A stretch of 64,000 nt of DNA from Gemmatimonas sp. Lineage in GTDB: Bacteria > Gemmatimonadota > Gemmatimonadetes > Gemmatimonadales > Gemmatimonadaceae. The notes below the pieces were generated by a model. The model had not been told where the DNA came from, did not search any database, and saw nothing but the letters and a program-made list of their open reading frames with translations. Shown piece after piece: positions 23,370 through 32,503 of this stretch (position 1 is its first letter; each line of letters starts with the position of its first letter). The DNA is taken from the NCBI RefSeq assembly GCF_021298855.1, contig NZ_JAJTHI010000002.1:21769-85768 (forward strand), written 5' to 3'. Made by a program: the position numbers and the translations under genes.

Positions 23370-26339
23370 ATGCTTGGCGTCCTCGCGCGACGAGGGCTGC
23401 TGTTTGCGGCCCTCGCGCTCACTGCGGCTCCCCTCGCCGCGCAAACCCGCACGATCACCGGCAAGGTGCTCGAAGAAGGATCGCGCGCCCCGATTGCCGC
23501 GGCCCAGCTCCAGGTGCAAGGCACCAGTGTCGGCACACTCACCCGCGACGACGGTGCCTTTTCCATTGTGGGGGCGCCGGCGCGGGAGGTCATACTCGTG
23601 GTGCGCCGGATTGGCTATCCGCTCACGCGCATCACCGTGGCCGCCACGAGCGGCCCGCTCGAGATCGTGCTCAAGCGTGACGTGCTCAACCTCGATCAGG
23701 TGGTGGTCACCGGTCAGGCCAGCGGTATCTCCCGCCGCAACCTGGCCAACGACGTAGCCAGTGTGAGTGGGGCCGACATGAACAAGGTGTCGGCGCAGTC
23801 CATCGAAAACGCCATGCAGGGCAAGATCGCCGGCGCGCAGATCTCGCAGTCCACGGGCGCACCCGGTGGCGGCAATCGCATTCGCATTCGCGGCATCTCG
23901 TCCATTCTCGGTTCGGCGCAGCCGCTCTACGTCATTGATGGCGTGATCGTGACCGACGTGGCCATCGGCTCGGGCACCAACAAGGTCACCCGTGCGGCCG
24001 GCACGGCCATTTCGGTGGGCAATCAGGAAGCGCCGGTCAATCGCATTGCCGACCTCAATCCCAACGACATCGAGAACGTCGATGTGCTGAAGGGATCGGC
24101 CGCGGCGGCCATCTACGGTTCGAAGGCGTCGGGTGGCGTCATCATCATCACCACCAAGCGGGGGCAGGCGGGCAAGCCGCGCTTCGCGCTGCGCACGGGC
24201 ATGGGCACCGCCGAGCTGGCGTACCGCAACGGGTCGCGCCGCTTCCAGACGCTCGATGACGCGGTGCGCGTGTTCGGCCCCGGCATCACGCCCTTCTTCG
24301 ACCCCAACCAGTACCTCGACTACGAGACGCTGGCCTACGGCAACCGCCCGGTGAACTCCGACCTGTCGCTGAGCGTGAGCGGCGGCACCGATGCCACGCG
24401 CTACTTCGTGTCGGCGAGCCGCCGCAACGAAGAGGGGATCGTGGACAACACCTTCGCGCGCAAGACCAACGTGCGCGTGAATCTCGACCAGCGCATCTCC
24501 TCGCGCCTCAACCTGCAGGTGGGCAACGAGATCCTCAACAACGCCAGCGATCGCGGCCTGTTCGGCAACGACAACGCGGGCAACTCGATTGCGTACACGC
24601 TCACCAAGATCCCCGGCTTCCTCGACCTGCGCCGCCGTCCTGACGGCACGTGGCCGGTGAACCAGTTCTACCCGTCCAACCCGCTGCAGACCATCGACCA
24701 GTTCCAGAACGACGAGAACGTGTGGCGCAACATCACCACCGGGCGTCTCACGGCCGACCTGCTCACCGGCGATACGCACACCCTGCAGTTCATCGCCTTC
24801 GGCGGTGTGGACCTGCTCAACCAGACCAACCTGGTGTATTCGCCGCCCACGCTGCAGTTCGAGCCGGTGGACGGCCTCCCCGGCACGAGCGGCAACTCCA
24901 AGACCACCAACCTGCAGCGCAACCTCAACCTGAACGCGGTGCACGGCTGGCAGCCGACCAGCTCCATCAAGGTCACCTCGCAGGTGGGTACGCAGTACGA
25001 AGAGCGCGACTTCAACCAGACGCGCGCCTCGGCGCAGAACCTGCTGGGCGGCCTCGAGGTGGTGACCTCGGGCACGGTGCGCGACATCGACGAATCGCGC
25101 CTGCGCGTGCAGGACTTCGGCGTGTTCGTGCAGAGCGAAGCGCTGTGGAACGAGAAGCTGCTGCTCACGGTGGGTGCGCGCGCCGACCGCAGCAGCAACA
25201 ACGGCGACCCGGCGAAGTTCTTCCTCTTCCCCAAGGCTGCCAGCTCGTACCGTTTCCAGAACGTCCTCGACGGCTGGATCGACGAGGCCAAGTTGCGCGT
25301 GGCGTACGGTGAAACGGGCAACCAGCCGCTGTACGGCCAGAAGTTCACCAATCTCGACCTGTCGAGTGTGGGTGGCCTGGGCGCCTTCCGTGTAGGTTCG
25401 GTGCGCGCCGCATCGGACCTGCGCCCCGAGCGGCAGCGCGAGTTCGAGGCCGGTGTGGACCTCAACCTGCTGCGCAACCGCGCGACCATGTCGGTCACAG
25501 GGTTCCGCCGCAACATCTCCGACCTGCTCATCACGCGCACGCTGGCGCCCACCACGGGCTTCAGCAGCGAAACGTCGAATGGCGCCGAGATGCAGGTGAC
25601 GGGCGCGGAAGTGTCCATCAACGCGTTCCCGGTGCAGACCACCAACGTGACCTGGACGACGCGCCTCAACTGGGGCACGAACCGCTCCAAGGTGACGCGC
25701 CTGCCGGTGCCCACCTTCCTGCTGGGGGCGCCGCAGGTGGGCGCGGTGCGCATCGAACAAGGCAAGTCGGCCACGCAGCTCATCGGCAACGACACCCTGC
25801 CGCAGCCTGGTGGCCGCGTGGTGGTGCCGGTGGTCATGGGCGACGGCAACCCGCTGTGGACGGCCGGCCTGAGCAACGAGGTGCGGTACAAGCGCTTCTC
25901 GCTGTACGCCCTCGTGGACCAGCAGAAGGGGGGCATGCTGGCCAACGGGACGTGGCGTCACTACGACCTGGGGCAGAACTCGCGCGACTACGACGAGCTC
26001 GATGAGTTCGGCCGGAAGAAGGGCGACGTGCGCCGCACCAGCTACCTGCAGGTCACGCGCATCTTCTACCAGAACACGTCGTTCATCAAGCTGCGCGAAG
26101 TGACGTTCACGTGGGACATGCCGCAGGCGTGGACGCAGTCGGTATGGAAGGGGGCGAGCAATGCCCGGCTGTCGCTGAGCGGCCGCAACCTGATCTGGTG
26201 GACCAAGTTCCGCGGTGGGGACCCGGAGGCGCAGAACTTCGGCGGTGGCGGTGCCCCCGACGCCGTTCAGCGCAATCGCGAACTGGCCGCCTATCCCGCC
26301 AGCCGCAACTTCTGGCTCAACTTCAGCGTGGACTTCTGA
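23370..26339 (+). CDS. SusC/RagA-type TonB-linked outer-membrane receptor
   Basis: A 989-residue receptor with a signal peptide, a CarboxypepD-reg-like domain (ITGKVLEEGSRAPIAAAQLQ), a TonB-box-like region, a plug with the SusC signatures (IRIRGISSILGSAQPLYVID, IENVDVLKGSAAAAIYGSKA, GGVIIITTKRG) and a 22-strand barrel ending in Phe (NFSVDF). It imports oligomers across the outer membrane together with the SusD-like protein two bases downstream. GGAG lies ten bases before the ATG at 23370. The substrate cannot be told; no degradative enzyme lies beside the pair. Confidence 0.95.
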   Translation: MLGVLARRGLLFAALALTAAPLAAQTRTITGKVLEEGSRAPIAAAQLQVQGTSVGTLTRDDGAFSIVGAPAREVILVVRRIGYPLTRITVAATSGPLEIVLKRDVLNLDQVVVTGQASGISRRNLANDVASVSGADMNKVSAQSIENAMQGKIAGAQISQSTGAPGGGNRIRIRGISSILGSAQPLYVIDGVIVTDVAIGSGTNKVTRAAGTAISVGNQEAPVNRIADLNPNDIENVDVLKGSAAAAIYGSKASGGVIIITTKRGQAGKPRFALRTGMGTAELAYRNGSRRFQTLDDAVRVFGPGITPFFDPNQYLDYETLAYGNRPVNSDLSLSVSGGTDATRYFVSASRRNEEGIVDNTFARKTNVRVNLDQRISSRLNLQVGNEILNNASDRGLFGNDNAGNSIAYTLTKIPGFLDLRRRPDGTWPVNQFYPSNPLQTIDQFQNDENVWRNITTGRLTADLLTGDTHTLQFIAFGGVDLLNQTNLVYSPPTLQFEPVDGLPGTSGNSKTTNLQRNLNLNAVHGWQPTSSIKVTSQVGTQYEERDFNQTRASAQNLLGGLEVVTSGTVRDIDESRLRVQDFGVFVQSEALWNEKLLLTVGARADRSSNNGDPAKFFLFPKAASSYRFQNVLDGWIDEAKLRVAYGETGNQPLYGQKFTNLDLSSVGGLGAFRVGSVRAASDLRPERQREFEAGVDLNLLRNRATMSVTGFRRNISDLLITRTLAPTTGFSSETSNGAEMQVTGAEVSINAFPVQTTNVTWTTRLNWGTNRSKVTRLPVPTFLLGAPQVGAVRIEQGKSATQLIGNDTLPQPGGRVVVPVVMGDGNPLWTAGLSNEVRYKRFSLYALVDQQKGGMLANGTWRHYDLGQNSRDYDELDEFGRKKGDVRRTSYLQVTRIFYQNTSFIKLREVTFTWDMPQAWTQSVWKGASNARLSLSGRNLIWWTKFRGGDPEAQNFGGGGAPDAVQRNRELAAYPASRNFWLNFSVDF

Positions 26340-26341
26340 CC

Positions 26342-27730
26342 ATGACCGCGAATCGCAAGTCCTGGAGTCGCGCGTTCGCACTCCTGGCCGGCTGCGCCAC
26401 CGCTGTGGCCTGCAACGCCGCCGACATCGGCAACTTCAACAGTCCCAACACCTCCCAGCTCGAGGACAACCCCAACGCGTCCACGGTCAACACCACCGTG
26501 GCGGGGGTGCTCGCGGGCGCCCGTGGCGGCGCCGGCGCCTGGGCCAGCACGCTCGGCATCTTCGGCCGCGAAATCATGAACCTCGACGGCGCCGAGCCGC
26601 GCAACGTGCTGGCGCTGCTCATCGGCCCGCTCGAGCCGGGTGGCTTCGGCGTGGATGTGGGGTGGACCAACAGCTACCGCAACCTGCGTACGGCCTACAC
26701 GATCCTGGACGTGATCGACCGGGTGCCCGACTACACGCCGGCGCAGCGCAGTGCCGTGAAGGGATTCGTGAAGACGTTCATTGCCAACGAATACCTGAAC
26801 CAGCTGCGTGTGCGTGACACCTTCGGCATTGTCTTCGAGGTGCCCAAGAACCCCACCGAGCAGGGGGCGTTCGTGACCCGCGAGGAAGGGTACACACGCA
26901 CGGCGGCGCTCTTCGACGAGGCGCGCACCGATCTCGCGGCCGGTGGCACGGCGTTCCCGTTCACGCTCACCACGGGCTTTGCCGGCTTCAACACCCCGGC
27001 CACCTTCGTGCGCTTCAATCGGGCCCTCAAGGCGCGGCTCGAGCTGTACCGCGGACGCTGGAGCGATGTGCTCACGGCACTCAACGAGTCGTTCCTCAGC
27101 ACGGCGTCGGGCACGGCGGCCTCGCTCAACACCGGGGTGTACCACGTGTACAGCACGGCGTCGGGTGATGCGGTGAACCCGCTCTTCGATCCGGCTCCGC
27201 GCGCCATCGTGGCGGTGCCCGAGTTCCTCACCGAGGCGCGCAACCGTCCCGACGGGTCGCGCGACCTGCGGGCGTCGGGCAAGGCGGTGGTGGGCACGGT
27301 CCTCCTGGCCACGCAGGGAATCAGCTCCAACGTGCGGCCCACGGTGTACTCCACCAACGTCACGCCGGTGCCCATCATCCGCAACGAGGAGCTCATCCTC
27401 ATGCGCGCCGAGGCCAACATCGGGCTGGGCAACCGCAGTGCGGCCATTGCCGATCTCAACTTCGTGCGCACCAATTCCGGCGGGCTCGCGCCGCTGGCGG
27501 CCGACTTTGGTGGAGATCTCATCACCGAACTGCTCTACGATCGCCGCTATTCGCTCTTCTTCGAATACGGCCATCGCTGGGTGGACTCCCGCCGCTACAA
27601 CCGCCTTGGTGAACTGCGCAAGCAGCTGCCGTCGCACCGGGTCTTCCCGCTCGTGCCCATTCCCGTGGACGAGTGCAACCAGCGCACCGCGGCACTGCCC
27701 CGTGGCTGCGTGAACGTGCTGGGCAACTGA
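26342..27730 (+). CDS. SusD/RagB-type nutrient-binding lipoprotein
   Basis: A 462-residue lipoprotein (signal LLAGCATAVACN) with the helical TPR-like architecture and the C-terminal SusD signature: RNEELILMRAEANIGLGN, AIADLNFVRTNSGG, ELLYDRRYSLFFEYGHRWVD. It caps the SusC barrel at the cell surface and binds the substrate. The ATG lies two bases after the SusC stop, so the pair is co-translated. Two possible lipobox cysteines are seen; the later one (AVAC) gives the more usual mature start. Confidence 0.94.
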   Translation: MTANRKSWSRAFALLAGCATAVACNAADIGNFNSPNTSQLEDNPNASTVNTTVAGVLAGARGGAGAWASTLGIFGREIMNLDGAEPRNVLALLIGPLEPGGFGVDVGWTNSYRNLRTAYTILDVIDRVPDYTPAQRSAVKGFVKTFIANEYLNQLRVRDTFGIVFEVPKNPTEQGAFVTREEGYTRTAALFDEARTDLAAGGTAFPFTLTTGFAGFNTPATFVRFNRALKARLELYRGRWSDVLTALNESFLSTASGTAASLNTGVYHVYSTASGDAVNPLFDPAPRAIVAVPEFLTEARNRPDGSRDLRASGKAVVGTVLLATQGISSNVRPTVYSTNVTPVPIIRNEELILMRAEANIGLGNRSAAIADLNFVRTNSGGLAPLAADFGGDLITELLYDRRYSLFFEYGHRWVDSRRYNRLGELRKQLPSHRVFPLVPIPVDECNQRTAALPRGCVNVLGN

Positions 27731-27764
27731 GCGGGCTGATGTCCCGGCGGTAGTCGGGGGAACA

Positions 27765-27853
27765 GCACCACGGAAAACACGGAATCTCACGGAAGGACAC
27801 GGAGGAACAGCGGTTCCGTGTGCTTCCGTGAGATTCCGTGTTTTCGGTGGTGC
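27765..27853. terminator. Long inverted repeat between converging genes, probable bidirectional terminator
   Basis: GCACCACGGAAAACACGGAA at 27765-27784 mirrors TTCCGTGTTTTCGGTGGTGC at 27834-27853. The pairing continues inwards through CACGGAAGGACACGG to a loop near 27808, about 35 bp per arm. It sits between the SusD and LVIVD genes, which end towards each other. The arms consist of repeated CACGGA units. Confidence 0.8.
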
Positions 27854-27886
27854 CGCTTCGCTCTATCGAGTGGAGAGGTTGTACCC

Positions 27887-29656
27887 TTACTGCGCCAGCT
27901 GCTTCACCACGTCACTGAGGGCACGCACGCGCGCGGCCTCGGCGCTGCCAGCGGCGTCACGATCGAGCTGCGAGGCCAGTGCCGTCAGGGCGCTGGTGCG
28001 TGCGCTCCCCTTGGCCTTTTCGGCGCTGGCGAGCTGTGTGACCACGCCATCGAGCCACGCCTTGGGCACGGCGCTGTTGCGCGCCAGCTGGTCGGTGTAG
28101 GCGCGCGCCACCACGAAGGCGGCGGGCCACACGAGCTTGGGCTGCTCCTGCGGATTGAAGTAGGCGAACTTCACCAGCTTGGCGGCATCGAGTTCGTTCT
28201 GCGACAGGAATTCGCTGGGGGTGAGCTCCAGCACGTCGAGGCCGCGCGCAATCTCGGAGCCGTAGATGTAGCCGTTGTACCAGTAGGCCGACCAGTGGCC
28301 GGCGCTCGTGAGGCGCGTGGCGTCAACGGGGCCGCGATCGAAGTAGGCGATTTCGAACGCCTTGTCGGGGTTGGTCCAGTCGAAAACGTTGATGCCGCCC
28401 TGATACCACGACTGCACCATGATCTCCCGTCCCGGCACCGGAATGAGCGAGCCGTTGTGCGCGACGCAATTCTCCTGGCTGGTCTGCGCAGCGGGCAGCT
28501 TGAAGTAGCTGCGGAAGTCGAGCGAATCGCCTTTGCGCACGAAGATGGCGTCGGCGCCCCACTCCACCTTGTCGGTGGCCCGGCAGCGCGGCGAGCTGCC
28601 GCCGCCCCACTCGTCGGAGAAGAGCACCTTGCTGCCGTCGTTGCTGAAGGTGGCCGAGTGCCACGCCGACATGTTGGTGTCGGCGGCCGCGTAGAGACGC
28701 TTGGGGTTCTTGATGTCCTTGATGTCGAGCAGAATGCCGTAGCCGCTGCACGCACCACCGGCGAGACCGAGCGCCGGATACGTGGTGATGTCATGGCACT
28801 GCGTGGGGCCGCGCCCCGCCACCGACGGACGCATGGGGGCGCCTTCGGGGCGCTCGCGACGGTCCCCCGGCGCATCGCCATGGCGCTTGGCTTCGCCCAG
28901 CCCTTCGAAGATGCGCGGGGAGCTCACGATGGCGGCCGCCTGCGGGTTCTTCACCGGCACCTTGATGACTTCGATGCGGAAGAGAGCGGTGTTGGGATCG
29001 GCGTCGGGGGCGCCGGCCGAACAGCCTTCGAGCTCCTGGTTGGAGCGCACGCCCGCCGATCCGGAGACGTAGATGTAGACGTTCTCCGGATCGTTGGGAT
29101 CGGTGACCAGCGTATTGGTGTGCGAACCGCGGCAGGTTTGCACCACCTTGATCGACTTGGGCTTTTCGATGTTGCTGATGTCGAAAATGCGGATGCCGCG
29201 CGCGCGGTCCTTGCTCACCTCGGCTTCCACGCCCTCGAGGCCGCAGTCCACGCGCCCCGCCACGGCTTCAGCCGAGACGAAGAGCAGGTTACCGTACACG
29301 GTGACGTCGCTCTGCGAGCCCGGGCACACCACGGCGGCGCGCAGCTTCGGCTTGCGCGGATCGGCGATGTCCCACACCTGCCAGCCGCTGTAGTTGCCCT
29401 GGAAGACGCGCGTCCCGCTGAAGGCGAGGTCGGAGTTCTTGAGGCGCGCGTCGGGCGCGTTCTTGCTGAGGAATGCGTCGGACGGCGGCGTGGCCGAAAC
29501 GAGCTTCATGTTCCACGTGGCCTCCCCGGCGTCGAACCAGCCGGCCCTGAGACCGACGCGTGTGTCGGGAACGGGCTGGGCGTGCGCCACGGCGGCGGAG
29601 AGGCCAAGCAGGGCGAGGGCGCCGCGGGCCGGGAGCGAGGGCGACAGGATGCGCAT
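27887..29656 (-). CDS. Secreted LVIVD-repeat beta-propeller protein
   Basis: A 589-residue protein with a signal peptide (GALALLGLSAAVAHAQ) and propeller-like repeats such as GWQVWDIADPRKPKL, GIRIFDISNIEKPKS and GINVFDWTNPDKAFEIAYFD. These LVIVD-type repeats form surface or periplasmic propellers of unknown ligand. The last about 100 residues are helical. It is preceded, 26 bases upstream on the same strand, by a DUF305 lipoprotein gene; these two families often travel together, which suggests a joint role, perhaps in metal handling (inference). Confidence 0.85.
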   Translation of the reverse strand: MRILSPSLPARGALALLGLSAAVAHAQPVPDTRVGLRAGWFDAGEATWNMKLVSATPPSDAFLSKNAPDARLKNSDLAFSGTRVFQGNYSGWQVWDIADPRKPKLRAAVVCPGSQSDVTVYGNLLFVSAEAVAGRVDCGLEGVEAEVSKDRARGIRIFDISNIEKPKSIKVVQTCRGSHTNTLVTDPNDPENVYIYVSGSAGVRSNQELEGCSAGAPDADPNTALFRIEVIKVPVKNPQAAAIVSSPRIFEGLGEAKRHGDAPGDRRERPEGAPMRPSVAGRGPTQCHDITTYPALGLAGGACSGYGILLDIKDIKNPKRLYAAADTNMSAWHSATFSNDGSKVLFSDEWGGGSSPRCRATDKVEWGADAIFVRKGDSLDFRSYFKLPAAQTSQENCVAHNGSLIPVPGREIMVQSWYQGGINVFDWTNPDKAFEIAYFDRGPVDATRLTSAGHWSAYWYNGYIYGSEIARGLDVLELTPSEFLSQNELDAAKLVKFAYFNPQEQPKLVWPAAFVVARAYTDQLARNSAVPKAWLDGVVTQLASAEKAKGSARTSALTALASQLDRDAAGSAEAARVRALSDVVKQLAQ

Positions 29657-29682
29657 GGGAGCGTGGTGGGGGAGAGGGAGAT

Positions 29683-30354
29683 TCAGGGGCGGGAACGCTT
29701 GCGCAGCATGAGCTCCATGCGATCGATCTCGGTGCTTTGGTCGGCCACCACGTCGCTCACGAACTTGAACACGTCATCATCGTGGGCGGCGTTCTTCGTG
29801 GCCATGAGCTCATCCACCATGGTGATGGCGCCGCGGTGATGCTGGATCATGTACGTGAGGAAGTACCAGTCGAAGGCGGGGCCCTTGGCGCTGCGCAGCG
29901 TGTCGAGCTGCGCGGCGGAAAGCATGCCGGGCATCGCGGGGCTGCCGGCGCTGCCACTCATGCCGGCATGACCGGCATGCTGCAGGTGCGCGGCGTGATC
30001 GTCGGTGGCGGCCGGTACGGTCTGCTTCCGGGTGCGCAGCCAATCCTGCATGAACGCGATCTCGTCGGTCTGCGCAACGGCGATGCGACCGGCGAGCACC
30101 TTCACTTCACCACTGGCGCCGTTCGGTTCGGCCATGGCTGACATGACGACCGCCTGGGCGTGGTGGCCGATCATGCCCTGCATGAAGGCCACATCGGCGG
30201 CGGTGTAGGGCGGAATGCCCCCGTCGCGATCGACGAGTTGCGCGGGGGTGAGCGGGCGCGTGGCCTTGCCTGCGGGGGCACAGGCGCTGACGGCGCAGAG
30301 GCTCGTGGTGGCCAGCGCAGCGCTGGCGAGCAGACGCAGGGAGAACGGAGTCAC
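29683..30354 (-). CDS. DUF305 lipoprotein
   Basis: A protein of about 223 residues with a lipoprotein signal ending in LCAVSAC. DUF305 has two ferritin-like halves, each with its His-rich helix: FMQGMIGHHAQAVVMS and YMIQHHRGAITMV. A His/Met-rich linker (DDHAAHLQHAGHAGMSG) could bind copper or another soft metal. The GTG at 30354 gives the cleanest signal peptide; an ATG at 30399 would add 15 residues. The family is periplasmic; metal storage or delivery is suspected but not proven. Confidence 0.85.
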   Translation of the reverse strand: MTPFSLRLLASAALATTSLCAVSACAPAGKATRPLTPAQLVDRDGGIPPYTAADVAFMQGMIGHHAQAVVMSAMAEPNGASGEVKVLAGRIAVAQTDEIAFMQDWLRTRKQTVPAATDDHAAHLQHAGHAGMSGSAGSPAMPGMLSAAQLDTLRSAKGPAFDWYFLTYMIQHHRGAITMVDELMATKNAAHDDDVFKFVSDVVADQSTEIDRMELMLRKRSRP

Positions 30355-30466
30355 GGGAGCGCGGCGGTTCGGGGAAACGGTGCAGTGCCCCGAGAACATG
30401 CGTGCCGCGCGCGGGAAGCGCCAATGCGTGCGCGGCGGCGCGCCCGTCATTGTTCGTCGCCGTTCG

Positions 30467-31042
30467 TCAGTCGCGCTTGCTTACGACCACGAAGCGGGTC
30501 CAGTTGGCGGACACATCCTCAATGTGGCGCGCGATGATCTCGAGGCCATACCGTTCTGCCGCCATGGCGCTGGCCACGGCACCGCGGGTGCGCTCCCCGG
30601 CGGCAGCCACATCCCGCGCGGCGCCGGCGGTATCGGCGTGCGGCGTGGATACGAGCCAGCTGTGCCGCGCGAAGAAAATGCGGCACTGCGCGAGCGCCAC
30701 GGGGTGACTGTACACATCGCGCAGCTCGGCGAGCGTGGCGCCGCGCGGCGCCAGCAGGCAGAGGTGGACCGGTACGCGCGTTTCGGCGCGCACCTCCACC
30801 GCGTCGCCAACGGCTTCGAGCGCATCGAGCGCGACCTTCACGCGCCCTACGATCGCGTTCTCCACCGGCACGATGGCGTAGTGCACATCGCCGGCCAGCA
30901 CGCGCGCCAGCGCCTCGGGGAAGGTGGCCGAGGGGATGGGCTCCACGCCGTTGGGCCATTGCTGGCGAAGGGCCATTTCGGAGAAGGCGCCGAACTCGCC
31001 CTGGAAGGCGACGCGGGGAACGGGCGTGGTGAATTCGGTCAC
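30467..31042 (-). CDS. pheA: Prephenate dehydratase, catalytic domain only (no ACT domain)
   Basis: A 191-residue protein holding the full PDT fold: RVAFQGEFGAFSEMAL near the start, YAIVPVENAIVGRV and the catalytic TRF (ANWTRFVVVSK). It converts prephenate to phenylpyruvate in phenylalanine synthesis. Usual bacterial enzymes carry an about 80-residue ACT domain after TRF that senses phenylalanine; here the stop follows five residues after it and nothing ACT-like lies beyond. The start is the GTG at 31042; no ATG is available. It diverges from the aroF leader region. Confidence 0.88.
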   Translation of the reverse strand: MTEFTTPVPRVAFQGEFGAFSEMALRQQWPNGVEPIPSATFPEALARVLAGDVHYAIVPVENAIVGRVKVALDALEAVGDAVEVRAETRVPVHLCLLAPRGATLAELRDVYSHPVALAQCRIFFARHSWLVSTPHADTAGAARDVAAAGERTRGAVASAMAAERYGLEIIARHIEDVSANWTRFVVVSKRD

Positions 31043-31108
31043 GGGGGTGGCGGGGATCAGGGAGCGGGTGGCAGGTGGCAGGGAGCAGCGGGTGACGCCG
31101 GATACATA

Positions 31109-31137
31109 TTGACACCGATACGTGCGAGCCGTAGTGT
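31109..31137 (+). promoter_or_regulatory. Sigma70-type promoter for the aroF leader
   Basis: TTGACA (31109-31114), a 17-base spacer and TAGTGT (31132-31137). The start would fall at about 31144, next to the leader peptide's ATG at 31145, so the leader is read from an almost leaderless message. Confidence 0.85.
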
Positions 31138-31144
31138 CTCTGGT

Positions 31145-31225
31145 ATGACGCGTCACTGCTACGCCTGCCGATTTTATTACGTGCCGACCCGCATGGGCCC
31201 CGGCATGTCTGGCGTGCGCAGCTAA
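31145..31225 (+). CDS. Tyr/Phe-containing leader peptide of aroF
   Basis: A 26-residue open frame, MTRHCYACRFYYVPTRMGPG then MSGVRS and TAA. It has Tyr6, Phe10, Tyr11 and Tyr12 in its first half, a composition expected of an attenuation leader for aromatic amino acids. It begins within one or two bases of the predicted transcription start and is followed by a strong hairpin and then aroF, a DAHP synthase. The function is inferred from composition and position; the peptide is too short for homology. Confidence 0.75.
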   Translation: MTRHCYACRFYYVPTRMGPGMSGVRS

Positions 31226-31242
31226 GTCCTGACGCTCCCGAC

Positions 31243-31283
31243 CGACCGAGAGGCCCGTGCACCCGCACGGGCCTCGGTCGTTT
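31243..31283 (+). terminator. Attenuator hairpin upstream of aroF
   Basis: CGACCG (31243-31248), bulge AG, AGGCCCGTGC, loop ACCC, GCACGGGCCT, CGGTCG, then TTT: a 16-bp stem with a short T run, 18 bases after the leader stop and 61 bases before aroF. The 5' arm GGCCCGTGC (31252-31260) can pair with GCATGGGCC (31191-31199) inside the leader frame, giving a possible antiterminator. Confidence 0.85.
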
Positions 31284-31343
31284 CCGGGCACGCGCGATTC
31301 GCGGGACCCTCGGTGGACCAACGCCACCATATCAGAGGACCGC

Positions 31344-32399
31344 ATGATCATCGTCACCACCGCCGGCATCACGGCTGACCAGCTGGACCGTCTCATCGAA
31401 CACGTGGAAGCGGCCGGCCTGCGCACGCACGTCTCGCGCGGTGAGCAGCGCACCATCGTGGGGTGCATTGGCGAGGAGGGCAAGCTCAGCGAGCATGGGT
31501 TGACTCAGTTGGACGGAGTGGAGCGGGTGATGCCCGTGCTCAAGCCCTACAAGCTGGCGTCGCGGGAGTTCTCGCTGGGGGACACCGCCATTCGTCTGGG
31601 GGACTCGGCGGACACCGTGATTGGCGGGCGTGATGTGGTGGTGATGGCCGGCCCGTGCAGTGTGGAAGGGCGCGACATGATGTTCGAGACGGCGCGGGCG
31701 GTGCAGCAGCGTGGCGCGCGGCTGCTGCGCGGCGGGGCCTTCAAGCCGCGCTCGAGTCCCTACGCCTTCCAGGGGATGGGCGAAGAGGGGCTGCGCATCA
31801 TGGCCGAGGTGCGCGCGGAGACCGGCATGCCGGTGGTGACCGAGGTGATGGATCCGCGGCAGGTGGAGCTGGTGGCGAGTTACGCCGACGTGCTGCAGAT
31901 CGGCGCGCGCAACATGCAGAACTTCTCGCTGTTGAGCGAAGTGGGGCGGGTGCAGCGGCCGGTGCTGCTCAAGCGCGGGCTCAGTGGCACCATTACCGAG
32001 CTGCTCATGGCGGCCGAGTACATCATGGCGCAGGGGAACGGCGACGTGATGCTGTGTGAGCGCGGCATTCGCACCTACGAAACGGCGACGCGCAACACAA
32101 TGGACGTCGCGGCCATTCCCGTGCTCAAGCGCGAGACGCACCTGCCGGTGATCGTGGACCCCTCGCATGCGGGTGGGCGGGCGCATCTGGTGGCGCCGCT
32201 GGCGCTGGCGGCGGTGGCGGCGGGGGCAGATGGACTGATCGTGGAGGTGCACCCGGACCCGGCGTGTGCCAAGAGCGACGGCGAGCAGAGTCTTACGCCC
32301 GCGGCGTTCGCGCAGATGATGACGCAGGTGCAGGCGGTGGCGCGGGCGGTGGGGCGTGACTGCGCGGTGGGCAGCTGGCATCGCGAGGTGCCGGTATGA
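31344..32399 (+). CDS. aroF: DAHP synthase (3-deoxy-7-phosphoheptulonate synthase)
   Basis: A 351-residue class I-beta enzyme condensing phosphoenolpyruvate and erythrose 4-phosphate, the entry to the shikimate pathway. An N-terminal ferredoxin-like regulatory domain (about 1-70, [20 protein letters not shown]) precedes the barrel with [49 protein letters not shown] and [16 protein letters not shown] lies six bases before the ATG at 31344. It is transcribed through the leader peptide and hairpin. The stop overlaps the ATG of the truncated chorismate mutase (ATGA). Confidence 0.97.
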   Translation: MIIVTTAGITADQLDRLIEHVEAAGLRTHVSRGEQRTIVGCIGEEGKLSEHGLTQLDGVERVMPVLKPYKLASREFSLGDTAIRLGDSADTVIGGRDVVVMAGPCSVEGRDMMFETARAVQQRGARLLRGGAFKPRSSPYAFQGMGEEGLRIMAEVRAETGMPVVTEVMDPRQVELVASYADVLQIGARNMQNFSLLSEVGRVQRPVLLKRGLSGTITELLMAAEYIMAQGNGDVMLCERGIRTYETATRNTMDVAAIPVLKRETHLPVIVDPSHAGGRAHLVAPLALAAVAAGADGLIVEVHPDPACAKSDGEQSLTPAAFAQMMTQVQAVARAVGRDCAVGSWHREVPV

Positions 32400-32503
32400 G
32401 CCCCGCCGATGCGGTGGCGCTGGGCGCGCTGCGCAGCGAGATCGAGGCGGTGGACGCCGCGCTGATGGACGCGATCGCGCGGCGGGTGCAGGTGGAGGGG
32501 TGA
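32396..32503 (+). pseudogene. Chorismate mutase (AroQ) cut off after its first helix
   Basis: Thirty-five codons starting in an ATGA overlap with aroF. GALRSEIEAVDAALMDAIAR matches helix 1 of AroQ-type chorismate mutases (LRxxIDxxDxxLLxLLxxR pattern), but the frame stops at TGA (32501-32503), far short of the about 90 residues needed. The stop lies within a 15-bp repeat, GGTGAGACTTGAGAC (32499-32513), that recurs at 33173. The rest of the enzyme is not found in the window. It probably began as chorismate mutase or a mutase-prephenate dehydrogenase fusion. Confidence 0.75.

Noticed and set aside
22014..26381. Very long open frame on the minus strand opposite the SusC gene
   Set aside because: It is an antisense shadow caused by high GC; it lacks domain signatures, while the opposite strand encodes clear Rieske, b562 and SusC proteins.
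31179..31195. 17-base near-identity (ACGTGCCGAYCCGCATG) shared with 18117-18133
   Set aside because: One mismatch in 17 bases is expected by chance several times in 64 kb of this composition; the second site has no comparable leader frame or hairpin.
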